Shown here one piece after another: positions 9,295 to 18,338 of a DNA stretch of 64,000 nt; within the stretch, counting starts at the first letter, position 1; each line of letters starts with the position of its first letter. The notes beneath the pieces are model-generated. The model saw nothing but the letters and a program-made list of their open reading frames with translations. It had not been told where the DNA came from and did no database searches. The DNA is from Arcticibacterium sp964021845 (GTDB lineage Bacteria; Bacteroidota; Bacteroidia; Cytophagales; Spirosomataceae), in contig NZ_CAXHZC010000007.1 in the NCBI RefSeq assembly GCF_964021845.1, positions 1-64,000 of the forward strand, given 5' to 3'. A program made the translations under genes and the position numbers.

Positions 9295-10635
9295 GTGAAA
9301 CTTTGGAGCAAAAGTAATGGTAAGAAAGTTCAAGAAAACATTGAACAATTTACCGTAGGTCAAGATAGAGAACTAGATATTCATTTAGCCCGATTTGATG
9401 TATTCGGCTCCATGGCTCATGCCATTATGCTGGAAAGTATTGGACTTCTAGAAAAAAAAGAACTAGAATCACTCCTTATAGAATGTAAAAGTATTATCTC
9501 CGACATTGACAGTGGTGTTTTTAAAATTGAAGATGACGTAGAAGATGTTCACAGTCAGGTAGAGTTAATACTCACCCAGCGATTAGGAGATATTGGAAAG
9601 AAAATCCATAGCGGCCGCTCTAGAAACGACCAAGTTTTAGTGGACCTTAAGATGTACCTTAGGAGTAAGATAGAAGACATGTGCTCTCAAACGAATTCGC
9701 TTTTTCAAACTCTTATTGAGAAAAGCAATTTGCACAAAGGAGACCTACTGCCTGGATACACTCACCTTCAAATAGCTATGCCCTCTTCTTTTGGCCTATG
9801 GTTTGGAGCATATGCAGAAAGCCTTATTGATGACATTACTATACTTCAAGCAGCATATAAGGTTGTTAATAAAAATCCTTTAGGCAGTGGTGCTGGTTAT
9901 GGCTCTTCTTTCCCACTCAACAGAACCATGACTACAGAGTTACTTGGCTTTGATGACCTAAATTATAATGTAGTATACGCTCAAATGACTCGAGGGAAGA
10001 TGGAATATGCCGTTTCTTCCGCTTTGAGTAACATTGCCAATACTATATCAAGACTGGCAATGGATGTTTGTCTTTACAACAGCCAGAACTTTGCTTTCAT
10101 CAAGTTACCAGAGGAAATCACAACAGGCAGTAGCATAATGCCTCATAAAAAGAACCCTGATGTGGCAGAAATACTCAGAGGAAAAGCTAATCTTTTAAAA
10201 AACCTACCAACTCAGATAAACAGCTTATTATCAAACTTACCAAGCGGTTACCACCGAGAACTTCAATTACTTAAGGAAATTCTTATTCCAGCCTTTGATA
10301 GCTTCTCGGAGTGTTTAGAGATTACGGAATTTATGGTAAGAGAAATGGAGGTGAAGAAAAATATTCTTGACGACCCAAAGTATGACTTACTATTCAGTGT
10401 TGAAAATGTAAACAACCTTGTATTAAAGGGCACACCATTTAGAGATGCTTACAAAATTACTGGCGAAGGCATTAATGATGGAAACTTTGTACCAGACAGA
10501 AGCCTTAATCATACCTTAGAAGGTAGCATAGGAAACCTATGTAATGATGCTCTAGTGAAAAATATGGACTACTTAATTGCCGGATTTGAATTTAATAAAG
10601 TAGATAAAGCGTTTGAGAATTTACTTAATCGTTAA
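9295..10635 (+). CDS. argH: Argininosuccinate lyase
   Basis: Catalyses the last step of arginine synthesis, cleaving argininosuccinate to arginine and fumarate in the cytoplasm. The family signature GSSIMPHKKNPD is present near residue 280, as is the catalytic-loop motif HSGRSRNDQ near residue 105 and GYTHLQ near residue 145. I chose the GTG at 9295 because the protein then starts KLWSKSNGKK, matching the usual ArgH N-terminus (KLW...). A TTG at 9253 would add 14 unrelated residues. Length (446 aa) is normal. No other arg gene is adjacent. A strong hairpin terminator follows at 10669. Confidence 0.95.
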   Translation: MKLWSKSNGKKVQENIEQFTVGQDRELDIHLARFDVFGSMAHAIMLESIGLLEKKELESLLIECKSIISDIDSGVFKIEDDVEDVHSQVELILTQRLGDIGKKIHSGRSRNDQVLVDLKMYLRSKIEDMCSQTNSLFQTLIEKSNLHKGDLLPGYTHLQIAMPSSFGLWFGAYAESLIDDITILQAAYKVVNKNPLGSGAGYGSSFPLNRTMTTELLGFDDLNYNVVYAQMTRGKMEYAVSSALSNIANTISRLAMDVCLYNSQNFAFIKLPEEITTGSSIMPHKKNPDVAEILRGKANLLKNLPTQINSLLSNLPSGYHRELQLLKEILIPAFDSFSECLEITEFMVREMEVKKNILDDPKYDLLFSVENVNNLVLKGTPFRDAYKITGEGINDGNFVPDRSLNHTLEGSIGNLCNDALVKNMDYLIAGFEFNKVDKAFENLLNR

Positions 10636-10668
10636 GAATTAGAACTTTCATTCTACTGCATAAAAAAA

Positions 10669-10686
10669 GCATTCCGTTTGGAATGC
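10669..10686. terminator. Bidirectional terminator between argH and the Cys-rich gene
   Basis: A perfect 7-bp stem GCATTCC/GGAATGC with a GTTT loop is flanked by seven A residues on the left and a T tract on the right (10687-10693). It can therefore stop transcription in both directions for these two convergent genes. Confidence 0.9.
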
Positions 10687-10714
10687 TTTTTTTATATCTA
10701 AAACGAATAAGCTC

Positions 10715-12232
10715 CTAGAAACAAGAATCGTCTCCGTTTGAGCAACATCTTGAGAATCTCTTACCCATTTTTTTGTATTGACTCTCAGTGATTTCGATAT
10801 AAACTTTTCCATCATCACCTACTTTCATTTCTTGCTTAGTGAAACTTGCGTCAAGCTCAATTGGCAAGTCAATATTTTTCTCTGCTGGCTCATTTCCTTC
10901 ACCATCACAAATCTCTAAAGCATGCGTAAGGTTGCTACTTCCAGTAAGCATGTATTGAAGGGCAGATGCTCCAGCAACACTATATTGACCTAAACATAAA
11001 TATTTGTCAGCCGACTCTCCTTTTGAAAGTTTACCCATTTTCTTGGCATGGGCAATAACAGTTACTGTGTTACTGTGCTCTTTACTTACTACTTCACTTA
11101 TGGCATCATTTCCAGCAAAGAAAATAGTTTGTTTTTTCTTACCAATAACTCCATCCGAAGCAGCTTCAGCTACTACTGCATCAGTTGATTCAATTTCTGT
11201 AGCAGAAAGACCTTCCATTTCAGTTCCAGCCATATCAGCAGGACATAAGGCATAATCCTTTTTCAAGACAGCAAATCTCTTTTTAGTAACATCCATTCTA
11301 ATGGCACCGTTATCACCAAAGCTTGTCTGACCTTCTTCTACATCAAAATCTAAGTTTACTGGAATTTTTAAATCAACATTGGAAAGTGCGTTTCCATTTT
11401 GATTATCTACTCTTACAACTTCCGAAGCACTCGTAGAACCAGATGCTGCGTATTCATATGTAACACTTACAGGAACAGTCAATTTACCTAAACATAAGCT
11501 CTGACCACCATAAGATGCTACTAACTCTACTTCTTTAGTCCCCATTACACAATCTCCACTAGCCACTTCACCAGCACCCGATAAGTTGATTGTTTGATCT
11601 ACCGTATCCTGACAATCTGGACATGGTGTACAGTTACAATATGGATTGGCTGTATTATTAGCACTCCAAGCGGAAAAATTATTACACTCAGGACAAGGAA
11701 TCTCTTGGTCACATTTAGGAAGATCTTGGAAGAAGATATTTCCACAAGTTTTCATAATGTAGACAAAGCAAGGGCCATCTTTAACAAAAATCTGATACCC
11801 TTCAAAATCTTTTCCGAATTGAGCTTTGAAGTATTTCTTACTTCCTGAGCCCATCCACCCTACTGAGCCAGCAGGTACAATTACTGGAGTAATGTCATCT
11901 TTGTCAAATTCAGGATCTTCAGAACCTGTATAACCTAGGGTTCTTAAAAGTCTATCAAGTTCAGCACCATTTCTTTTGCTTCTTCTTTTGACAGCTTTAA
12001 GATGAGCATAGGCCGAAGCGGCTGTATGTCGTCTAATTCGTCCAAACTGAGGATTAGTTCCAAGCCTATTAAGGATCTTTGGGGCAGCTCCTTCTGGCAT
12101 AGTAGTTACTACCTCATCATGAAAAAACGAGTTAAGCGTTTCTACACATGGTACAGAACCTTGGGCATTTGATTGCGTACTAAATGCTACTGTGAGCAAA
12201 AAAGCACCGATAAGAAATAAAGGATTCTTCAT
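10715..12232 (-). CDS. Secreted Cys-rich protein of unknown function with an internal repeat
   Basis: I do not recognise this family. The ATG at 12232 starts a 505-residue protein with a clear signal peptide (hydrophobic stretch, then STQSNAQG). A Cys-rich segment spans about residues 155-207, with CPEC and CTPCPDC motifs that could bind metal or form disulfides. Two related modules follow, at about 250-320 and 405-495. Each has a LCLG motif, an [IL]P[IV][EN]LD strand and a GDNGAIRMD or GDDGKVYIE strand. The C-terminus is again Cys-rich (RCCSNGDDSCF). There is no recognisable T9SS domain. It is monocistronic, facing argH across a bidirectional terminator. Cell-surface or periplasmic location is inferred from the signal peptide alone. 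Confidence 0.75.
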   Translation of the reverse strand: MKNPLFLIGAFLLTVAFSTQSNAQGSVPCVETLNSFFHDEVVTTMPEGAAPKILNRLGTNPQFGRIRRHTAASAYAHLKAVKRRSKRNGAELDRLLRTLGYTGSEDPEFDKDDITPVIVPAGSVGWMGSGSKKYFKAQFGKDFEGYQIFVKDGPCFVYIMKTCGNIFFQDLPKCDQEIPCPECNNFSAWSANNTANPYCNCTPCPDCQDTVDQTINLSGAGEVASGDCVMGTKEVELVASYGGQSLCLGKLTVPVSVTYEYAASGSTSASEVVRVDNQNGNALSNVDLKIPVNLDFDVEEGQTSFGDNGAIRMDVTKKRFAVLKKDYALCPADMAGTEMEGLSATEIESTDAVVAEAASDGVIGKKKQTIFFAGNDAISEVVSKEHSNTVTVIAHAKKMGKLSKGESADKYLCLGQYSVAGASALQYMLTGSSNLTHALEICDGEGNEPAEKNIDLPIELDASFTKQEMKVGDDGKVYIEITESQYKKMGKRFSRCCSNGDDSCF

Positions 12233-12418
12233 TGGAAAAATTGTTCTTATTTAGTTATTAGAGGGTAAAAATACAACAAAGAATTAATAGATATAAGCAA
12301 ACTATCCACTAAAATATTAAACAAAAACATGGTACGATTTTTTACGGTAAGGGCTTTTTTGCCAAAATTCCTCCGTATAGTTCGGCAAATTCAAATGTTA
12401 CTATTCCGAGAATCGTAG

Positions 12419-12426
12419 TATTTTTG
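12419..12426 (+). promoter_or_regulatory. Putative -7 promoter box of the PfkB gene
   Basis: TATTTTTG fits the Bacteroidota -7 consensus TAnnTTTG and ends 28 nt before the ATG. The -33 box is weak. Confidence 0.45.
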
Positions 12427-12454
12427 CATAAAATTATAAAACTAAACATCATTC

Positions 12455-13372
12455 ATGAGTTTATTAACTGTAGGTTCTGTAGCATTTGACAAAATAGAGA
12501 CACCTTTTGGCAAGACAGATAAAATTATTGGTGGGGCTGCCACTTATATATCATTAACTGCTTCTTACTTTACTAAAAAGAATAATTTAGTGGGGATAGT
12601 TGGGGCAGATTTTCCTGCCGAAATGATTGAAACATTTCATAAACATGCCATTAATACTGACGGCCTAGAAATAGACCCAAACGGTAAAACATTTTTCTGG
12701 TCTGGTAAGTATCATAATGATATGAACAGCCGTGACACCCTAGAGACTCAGTTAAATGTTTTGGATGGTTATGAGCCAAAATTACCTGAGCAATACCAAG
12801 ACTGCGAATACCTTATGTTAGGAAACATGGTGCCTGCTGTGCAGCATGCTACTTTAAATAAATTTAACAAGCGTCCTAAATTTGTGATGCTAGATACCAT
12901 GAACTTATGGATGGACATAGCCATGGATGAACTAAAGGCAGTTATTGCTGATATTGATTGCTTGACAATAAATGATTCTGAAGCAAGACAACTTTCAGGC
13001 GACTACTCTATAAGAAAAGCGGCTAAAACCATTATGGCAATGGGACCTAAAACTTTGGTTATTAAAAAAGGTGAGCACGGTGCTTTATTATTCCAAGGAG
13101 ATAAGATTTTCTTTTGCCCTGCTTTACCGTTAGAGGATGTTTTTGACCCAACGGGTGCTGGAGATAGCTTTGCCGGAGGGTTTATTGGCTATTTGGCAAA
13201 GTCTGACGACTTATCTTTCAATAACCTTAAAAGAGCTATGATATATGGTTCGGCAATGGCTTCTTTCTGTGTTGAGAAATTTGGTGTAGAAAGAATATTA
13301 GGCCTAACTGACCAAGAGATAAACGATAGAGTAATGGAATTTGTACAGCTAGCCAGTTTCGAAATTAGCTAA
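12455..13372 (+). CDS. PfkB-family carbohydrate/nucleoside kinase
   Basis: A cytoplasmic ATP-dependent kinase of the ribokinase/PfkB superfamily, 305 aa, a normal length. The N-terminal substrate loop is IIGGAATYISL near residue 24. The C-terminal PfkB signature DPTGAGDSFAGGF lies near residue 229, with the catalytic Asp in GAGD. The sugar or nucleoside substrate cannot be read from the sequence; adenosine, ribose and fructose kinases share these motifs. The ATG start is supported by a -7 box 28 nt upstream. It converges on lptD with only 27 nt between the stop codons. The gene stands alone, so context adds nothing about substrate. Confidence 0.9.
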   Translation: MSLLTVGSVAFDKIETPFGKTDKIIGGAATYISLTASYFTKKNNLVGIVGADFPAEMIETFHKHAINTDGLEIDPNGKTFFWSGKYHNDMNSRDTLETQLNVLDGYEPKLPEQYQDCEYLMLGNMVPAVQHATLNKFNKRPKFVMLDTMNLWMDIAMDELKAVIADIDCLTINDSEARQLSGDYSIRKAAKTIMAMGPKTLVIKKGEHGALLFQGDKIFFCPALPLEDVFDPTGAGDSFAGGFIGYLAKSDDLSFNNLKRAMIYGSAMASFCVEKFGVERILGLTDQEINDRVMEFVQLASFEIS

Positions 13373-13384
13373 TCAAATATTTTC

Positions 13385-13430
13385 AAGACAGTGTTATGGC
13401 TAGAAACCTCCTCGGTCATAATACTGTCTT
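13385..13430. terminator. Long hairpin overlapping the 3' end of lptD
   Basis: Arms 13385-13398 and 13417-13430 pair over 14 positions with one G-T wobble (AAGACAGT/ACTGTCTT at the base), around an 18-nt loop. It spans the stop codon of lptD and lies just after the PfkB gene. There is no strong T tract on either side, so it may act as a bidirectional terminator or a 3'-end stabiliser. Confidence 0.55.
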
Positions 13431-16400
13431 CTCCTACTTACTTTTAAATCTTTAAGAAGGGAAGAACGAACCCTCAAATCAAAACTATAGTTTGAGGCTC
13501 TTGCCGCATTACCTGCAATAGGTGTCCAGTTAAAGCTCATATCCCAACAGTGTAACTCACGCATCATTCCCACCGTAGTCAGTGTTACATCTTTATAAAC
13601 AAAGTCCCAACCTGTACTGTAGGTTACTTTCCACTTTGGTGTTAAACTAAAATCTCCTCTAAAAGACAAAGCTTGCGTTACTCGAGCATCTGCTAGACCT
13701 TGCTTAGAATAGTTTAAAGAGTAAGCCACTGTCAAACTCCATGGGATTGAAAAATCTACATAAGCCATAGGGTTAGCCTTGATAAACTTCTCCATGGCAG
13801 CTTTCGCGGGGTCTTCATTTTCATCCGTTTCCTTTCCTCCTTGTTTACCCTTATTAAAGGTTTTAGGACTAAGCGTGGTATTCATAGACAAGTTAAAACT
13901 ACTCAAGTAGTCTCCCACATCTACTTCTGTATTATTTTTCCATTTAAAAATCGGAACTCTTTGCCCGGCTAGGTTACTGGAAATTAAATCGTCTTTAACA
14001 TACTGGTAAGGGTCTATGGTACCTCCTGTATTTAACCTTATCAAACCTTTAAATAAGGATGTATTAGCACTCAAATTAATATTGGACAGTGCAAATTCGC
14101 CTAAACCTACCTTAGCAAGAAGATTGTAGCTCCCGTTTATACTAAAATTGTCAAGCAAGGAAACTTTCTCAAATTCGTTTTGAGCAGTGTCTGACTTACT
14201 TCGCATTTTAGCTTCTAGCTGATTCGTTATTCCGAAACTAATATTGGCTGAAGCCGAACCTGTTCTCGCCGAAGAATTGATAAATCTTGGCAAATACTTT
14301 TCAGTTATAGCCCCCGTACTATCCTGCCTAGTAACAGTCTTATACGCATACTGCCCTTCGGTATCTGGTGTGTAACTCAAACTCATAGAAGGAGAAACGG
14401 TATGCCTAATAGCCTGCATTCTTCCTTTTTCGTTAAACCTATAAGTTCCGTACACTCTAGTATTTAAACTTGTTCCAAAAGAATAGCTCTGACCAAAAGA
14501 CGGCTTATTTAAGGTATCAATTACGACTACACCGCCACCATTAGGGTCAACTAAAACTCTTAAGTTTTGTAAATCATCATAGCTGTATGAAACAGAATCA
14601 TAATCTTCAACACCTTGTACAGTAACAGTTCTTCCATCGCTTAAAGTAACAACCTTCTCTCCGTCTCCAGGATTTACAAATTGATACTTCAATTCCTTAG
14701 TAAAAACATCTCCTTTGTAGGAAATACTTGGCGTCAGGTTTATATACTTAGCAATCTTCAGGTTTGGTAGCGAAATAGGCACATTATAAGAAGTATTAAA
14801 CACCCCATTATTAAGAATATTATCAATACCCTCAATAACTGGGCTATCTAAAGCTGCAAGCTGCTCTTCGTAAAGAATTCTTTCTTCATCAGTTAAATTA
14901 TTTGACAAAAGAAGCTGCTCGAGCTCCTGCTTTCTTCTTTCTTCTATTGCAGAAATGGGCTCGTTAGAAACTCCAGCAATATTGTAATCATTATAGCTGG
15001 TAGATCGAGTGTTGTTTTGATTTGTTACGGAGTAGCCTCCATTAACTGAAAGCCCTGTTCTAAAAGACTCATACCATCTTCCTATTTGTTTTTTCTCTGG
15101 CACAAATGGGTTAAACTGACTAACAGCTAAACTATATGTAGCTCCAGCATTTAAAACCTTGGTAGACACGTTTTGATTGACCCTTAATGCTCCACTCGTT
15201 CTTATCAATTTCCCAAAGTCTTTTGAGTATTGAATAGATGAGCCAAAAGTATTACTGGTGTATTGGTCTACGGCGTCTAGCCTTCTATTGTTTTGATTAA
15301 AGCCATTACTTACCAAATTGACCGAAGCAGAAAAACTTCTATCAGGTCTTTTGTTTTGCGGAGAATGCGACCATGAAATATTAAAATCTCTAGAAGTTTC
15401 TTGAAGCGACAGCTCATCACCAGGATTATTGACATTGAACTGGACATTGACATTTCCTGAGTATCTATACTTCTTGGTATACTGTGACTGCACGCCAAGA
15501 CCAAAACTTCCTTTGGAATAGATTTGACCTAAAACCTTTGCACCGATATACTCATTGAAAGCATGATAGTAACCAAAGTCTCTAAAGTAGTAGCCTCTGT
15601 TATTGGGCTCTTCTCCATAGCTACCCATAATAAAACCTGATGTACCTATCTCCTTCTTCTTTGGCACAGGAAAAAAGCCAAAAGGAAAACCTATGGGCAA
15701 AGGAATACCGGCCAAAACTAAATTAAATGGCCCAGAAATAATGGAGCGTTTATTCACAAGCTTAATTTTCTTTGCAGCAATATGAAAATGCGGCTCCGCC
15801 AAATCACAAGTAGAGTATTTAGCATCTACTAAATAGAGGTTATCCTTTGGGTCTTTCTTTACTTTCTCACCTTGAATTATACCCTCTCCCTCTTGCGTTA
15901 CAATCCCCTTAATAATGGCCTTCCTAGACTTAAAGTTATACCTTATGGTATCTGTATTATAGGATTCTGCTCCTTGCGTAAAAATCGGTTTTCCTTTTAC
16001 TTTCTCTCCCACCAACTTTGTAGAATCTGGAACTCCGTGTGCGTAAATCTCACTATCTACCCAACTAAAGCGAATAAAATCAGCTTTTAAATCCACATCT
16101 CCATACTCTACGGAAGCATTACCATATAAAAAAACAGTCTCTCCATCCACTTCCATTATAATGGTATCAGCAGAGTAAACCACAGTAGTTTCTAAGTTAT
16201 TATCTACACTTACTAAGGAGTCGGCAATTAAGCTCTTCGGAAGTGTATCTTTGGGAATCACTAATGAGTCTGAAAATATGCCATTGGTAATAGTATCTTG
16301 AGCTGCTACTAAAGAGTCTGTTTGAGCATAAGTCAAACTGGAAACTAGGCAGCACAACAAAAGAATAGGACACAAAATATGGGATTTGCGACCTACGATT

Positions 16401-16450
16401 TTAGAGGAAAGTCTCAGGACAATATTTTTAAATTTTTCCTGTTTTATCAA
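13400..16450 (-). CDS. lptD: Putative LPS-assembly outer-membrane protein LptD
   Basis: Large outer-membrane barrel (1016 aa) that inserts lipopolysaccharide into the outer leaflet. After a signal peptide (CCLVSSLTYAQ) an OstA/LptA-like jellyroll occupies about residues 90-260, where repeated strands such as VFLYGNASVEYGDVDLKAD are visible. The rest is alternating aromatic beta strands typical of the Bacteroidota LptD barrel. There is no in-frame ATG near the N-terminus. The TTG at 16450 is the best start: it gives a complete signal peptide and lies 19 nt after a TAnnTTTG box. Divergent pairing with an amidase followed by an MCE gene is, as I recall, a recurrent Bacteroidota arrangement. The last codons form part of a long hairpin. 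Confidence 0.85.
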   Translation of the reverse strand: MIKQEKFKNIVLRLSSKIVGRKSHILCPILLLCCLVSSLTYAQTDSLVAAQDTITNGIFSDSLVIPKDTLPKSLIADSLVSVDNNLETTVVYSADTIIMEVDGETVFLYGNASVEYGDVDLKADFIRFSWVDSEIYAHGVPDSTKLVGEKVKGKPIFTQGAESYNTDTIRYNFKSRKAIIKGIVTQEGEGIIQGEKVKKDPKDNLYLVDAKYSTCDLAEPHFHIAAKKIKLVNKRSIISGPFNLVLAGIPLPIGFPFGFFPVPKKKEIGTSGFIMGSYGEEPNNRGYYFRDFGYYHAFNEYIGAKVLGQIYSKGSFGLGVQSQYTKKYRYSGNVNVQFNVNNPGDELSLQETSRDFNISWSHSPQNKRPDRSFSASVNLVSNGFNQNNRRLDAVDQYTSNTFGSSIQYSKDFGKLIRTSGALRVNQNVSTKVLNAGATYSLAVSQFNPFVPEKKQIGRWYESFRTGLSVNGGYSVTNQNNTRSTSYNDYNIAGVSNEPISAIEERRKQELEQLLLSNNLTDEERILYEEQLAALDSPVIEGIDNILNNGVFNTSYNVPISLPNLKIAKYINLTPSISYKGDVFTKELKYQFVNPGDGEKVVTLSDGRTVTVQGVEDYDSVSYSYDDLQNLRVLVDPNGGGVVVIDTLNKPSFGQSYSFGTSLNTRVYGTYRFNEKGRMQAIRHTVSPSMSLSYTPDTEGQYAYKTVTRQDSTGAITEKYLPRFINSSARTGSASANISFGITNQLEAKMRSKSDTAQNEFEKVSLLDNFSINGSYNLLAKVGLGEFALSNINLSANTSLFKGLIRLNTGGTIDPYQYVKDDLISSNLAGQRVPIFKWKNNTEVDVGDYLSSFNLSMNTTLSPKTFNKGKQGGKETDENEDPAKAAMEKFIKANPMAYVDFSIPWSLTVAYSLNYSKQGLADARVTQALSFRGDFSLTPKWKVTYSTGWDFVYKDVTLTTVGMMRELHCWDMSFNWTPIAGNAARASNYSFDLRVRSSLLKDLKVSRRRQYYDRGGF

Positions 16451-16469
16451 AAAAGTTAAATTTGAATCA

Positions 16470-16477
16470 CAAAAGTA
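16470..16477 (-). promoter_or_regulatory. Putative -7 promoter box of lptD
   Basis: The minus strand reads TACTTTTG, a match to TAnnTTTG, ending 19 nt before the proposed TTG start. This predicts a very short leader. Confidence 0.5.
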
Positions 16478-16548
16478 CTTTAATTGTACTTCCTAATAAC
16501 GTAAATTATACAAATCTCGTGTTAAATTTACCTAAATAACACTACATC

Positions 16549-17331
16549 ATGCTTTCTAATAAAACCTTCATAATAGCCTTTTTACTTACATCTGCCACTT
16601 TTTTTTCGTTCAGCAGGCTCAATAGCTATCCCTTAAACGCCGTAAAAAAAGTGGTGATTGATGCCGGACATGGTGGCAAAGACCCTGGTACAGGAAATGG
16701 CCGAGAAAAAAGATTTGCTTTAGACATAGCTCTCCGCTTAGGTAAAATGATAAAAAATAATCTAAAAGATGTAGATGTAATTTACACTAGAGACACTGAT
16801 GTGTTTATTCCATTAAACGAGCGAGCGGAAATTGCCAATAAAAATAAAGCCGACCTTTTTATATCCATACACTGTAATGCGTTCACATCTGCAAATGCAA
16901 GTGGTACAGAAACTTATGTTATGGGGCTTCATAAAAGTGAGGATAACCTTAACCTGGCTAAGCGAGAGAATAATGTGATTTTAATGGAAGATAATTACAA
17001 AAAGTCTTATAAAGGTTTTAACCCAAACTCTCCGCTTGCACATATCATGTTAGCCAACTACCAAAGTGCTTTTATGAATCAAAGCATGGATTTTGCTTCA
17101 AGAGTGGAGCGTCAATTTGTTAATCATGGAAATAAAAGCCGTGGCGTAAAACAAGCAGGTTTTTTGGTTATCTGGGAAACTACTATGCCGAGTGTATTAA
17201 TTGAAACGGGTTACCTCTCTAATCCTACTGATGCCAGAAAATTAGCCTCGGAAAGTGGTAGAGAGAATATTGCGAAAGCGATATACACGGCATTCAATTC
17301 CTACAAATCTGACGTAGAAAGAAACCAATAA
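16549..17331 (+). CDS. N-acetylmuramoyl-L-alanine amidase (Amidase_3)
   Basis: Zinc-dependent cell-wall amidase that cleaves the bond between muramic acid and the peptide stem. The Amidase_3 zinc ligands are visible: His in VVIDAGHGGKDPG near residue 41, His in LFISIHCNA near residue 104, and the catalytic Glu in VLIETGYLSN near residue 218. A hydrophobic N-terminal segment (IIAFLLTSATFFSF) directs it to the periplasm. No LysM or SPOR domain is present, so it is a single-domain enzyme of 260 aa. It is divergent from lptD across 98 nt and followed 49 nt later by the MCE gene. The grouping suggests a shared envelope-maintenance role. Confidence 0.92.
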   Translation: MLSNKTFIIAFLLTSATFFSFSRLNSYPLNAVKKVVIDAGHGGKDPGTGNGREKRFALDIALRLGKMIKNNLKDVDVIYTRDTDVFIPLNERAEIANKNKADLFISIHCNAFTSANASGTETYVMGLHKSEDNLNLAKRENNVILMEDNYKKSYKGFNPNSPLAHIMLANYQSAFMNQSMDFASRVERQFVNHGNKSRGVKQAGFLVIWETTMPSVLIETGYLSNPTDARKLASESGRENIAKAIYTAFNSYKSDVERNQ

Positions 17332-17336
17332 GGCAT

Positions 17337-17344
17337 TATATTTG
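17337..17344 (+). promoter_or_regulatory. Putative -7 promoter box of the MCE gene
   Basis: TATATTTG followed by TGTCA, 36 nt before the ATG at 17381. The alternative TTG start at 17342 lies inside this box, which argues for the downstream ATG. Confidence 0.45.
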
Positions 17345-17380
17345 TGTCATAGTTGTAATCACAGGCATAAACAGCAAAAA

Positions 17381-18331
17381 ATGAAAATAAGTAAAGAAGC
17401 GAAGGTTGGTTTATTAGGTATCATTTCGCTAGTTATCTTATATCTAGGTTTCAATTATCTTAAAGGTTTGGATGTATTTTCTACAGAAAATGAATACCAA
17501 GTAGTATTTAGTGATGTACAAGGGCTTCAGACCTCAAACGCCGTTACCTTTAAAGGTGTAAATGTAGGGCGTGTAATGTCTATGAAGACAGACCAAGAGA
17601 ATAATCGGATAAATGTAACATTAGCCGTTAGAAAGCACATAAAACTTACAGACCAAACTGTAGCTCTATTATCTGACGATGGACTTATAGGTGGTAAACT
17701 GATAAAACTGCAAATAGAACCAGGGACAAGCCTACCTGAAGGAGGCCTTCTTAAAGGTCAAACTGAAATGGGTTTGGCTGATGAAGCCATATCTACCATT
17801 ACACCTGCTCTGCAAAATGTGGACTCCCTTTTAATTAATCTTAATAAGGTGGTAAAGCAGTTTGACCAAACCGGTTATGCCTTAAATGAACTCCTGACTT
17901 CTGCCAATAAAACTACAGATGGTTTAAACGCTGTTTTAGCTCAAAATTCTAATGGTCTGGCAAAAGTTATTTCTAATGCTGAAACTGTTACAGAAAACCT
18001 TGGAACAGTTACGGGAAACTTAGACACTCAAATAGCTCCAATAATGGAAAGAACTGGAGCATTTACAGAAAACCTTAGTACTTTAGAACTAGAGAAAACA
18101 GTAAGCAGCCTTAATACTGCCATAGCTGGCTTGCAGGATATTCTGACAAATGTAAATGAGGGACAAGGTACTTTAGGCAAATTAACTTCTGACCAGTCAC
18201 TATATTCCAACCTTGACGAAACAGCCGCATCTTTAGACGCCCTACTTTCTGATTTGAAAGCGAATCCGAGACGTTATGTGCATTTCTCTCTTTTTAAAGG
18301 GAAAGATAAGGAGGGGAAGAAGAAGGAGTAA
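17381..18331 (+). CDS. MCE/MlaD-family lipid-transport protein
   Basis: Inner-membrane-anchored substrate-binding component of an MCE lipid transporter, expected to move phospholipids between membranes. One N-terminal transmembrane helix (VGLLGIISLVILYLGFNYL) is followed by a single MCE domain at about residues 35-115, with the YQVVFSDVQGL and VTFKGVNVGRV strands. The C-terminal half is helical and rich in Leu, Asn and Thr (TVTENLGTVTGNLDTQI), as in proteins that build tube-like needles. I chose the ATG at 17381, giving 316 aa starting MKISKEAKVG; the upstream TTG would add a Cys/His-rich tail of 13 residues. The ATPase and permease partners are not in this window. It ends 7 nt from the convergent CvfB-like gene. 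Confidence 0.88.
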   Translation: MKISKEAKVGLLGIISLVILYLGFNYLKGLDVFSTENEYQVVFSDVQGLQTSNAVTFKGVNVGRVMSMKTDQENNRINVTLAVRKHIKLTDQTVALLSDDGLIGGKLIKLQIEPGTSLPEGGLLKGQTEMGLADEAISTITPALQNVDSLLINLNKVVKQFDQTGYALNELLTSANKTTDGLNAVLAQNSNGLAKVISNAETVTENLGTVTGNLDTQIAPIMERTGAFTENLSTLELEKTVSSLNTAIAGLQDILTNVNEGQGTLGKLTSDQSLYSNLDETAASLDALLSDLKANPRRYVHFSLFKGKDKEGKKKE

Positions 18332-18338
18332 CGTATTC

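Noticed and set aside
9611..9625. GCGGCCGCTCTAGA, resembling a NotI-XbaI polylinker
   Set aside because: It codes in frame for the conserved GRSR part of the ArgH motif HSGRSRNDQ, so it is native sequence.
11004..11848. Plus-strand open frames opposite the Cys-rich gene
   Set aside because: They lack signals, family motifs and proper starts and lie within a well-supported secreted gene on the other strand.
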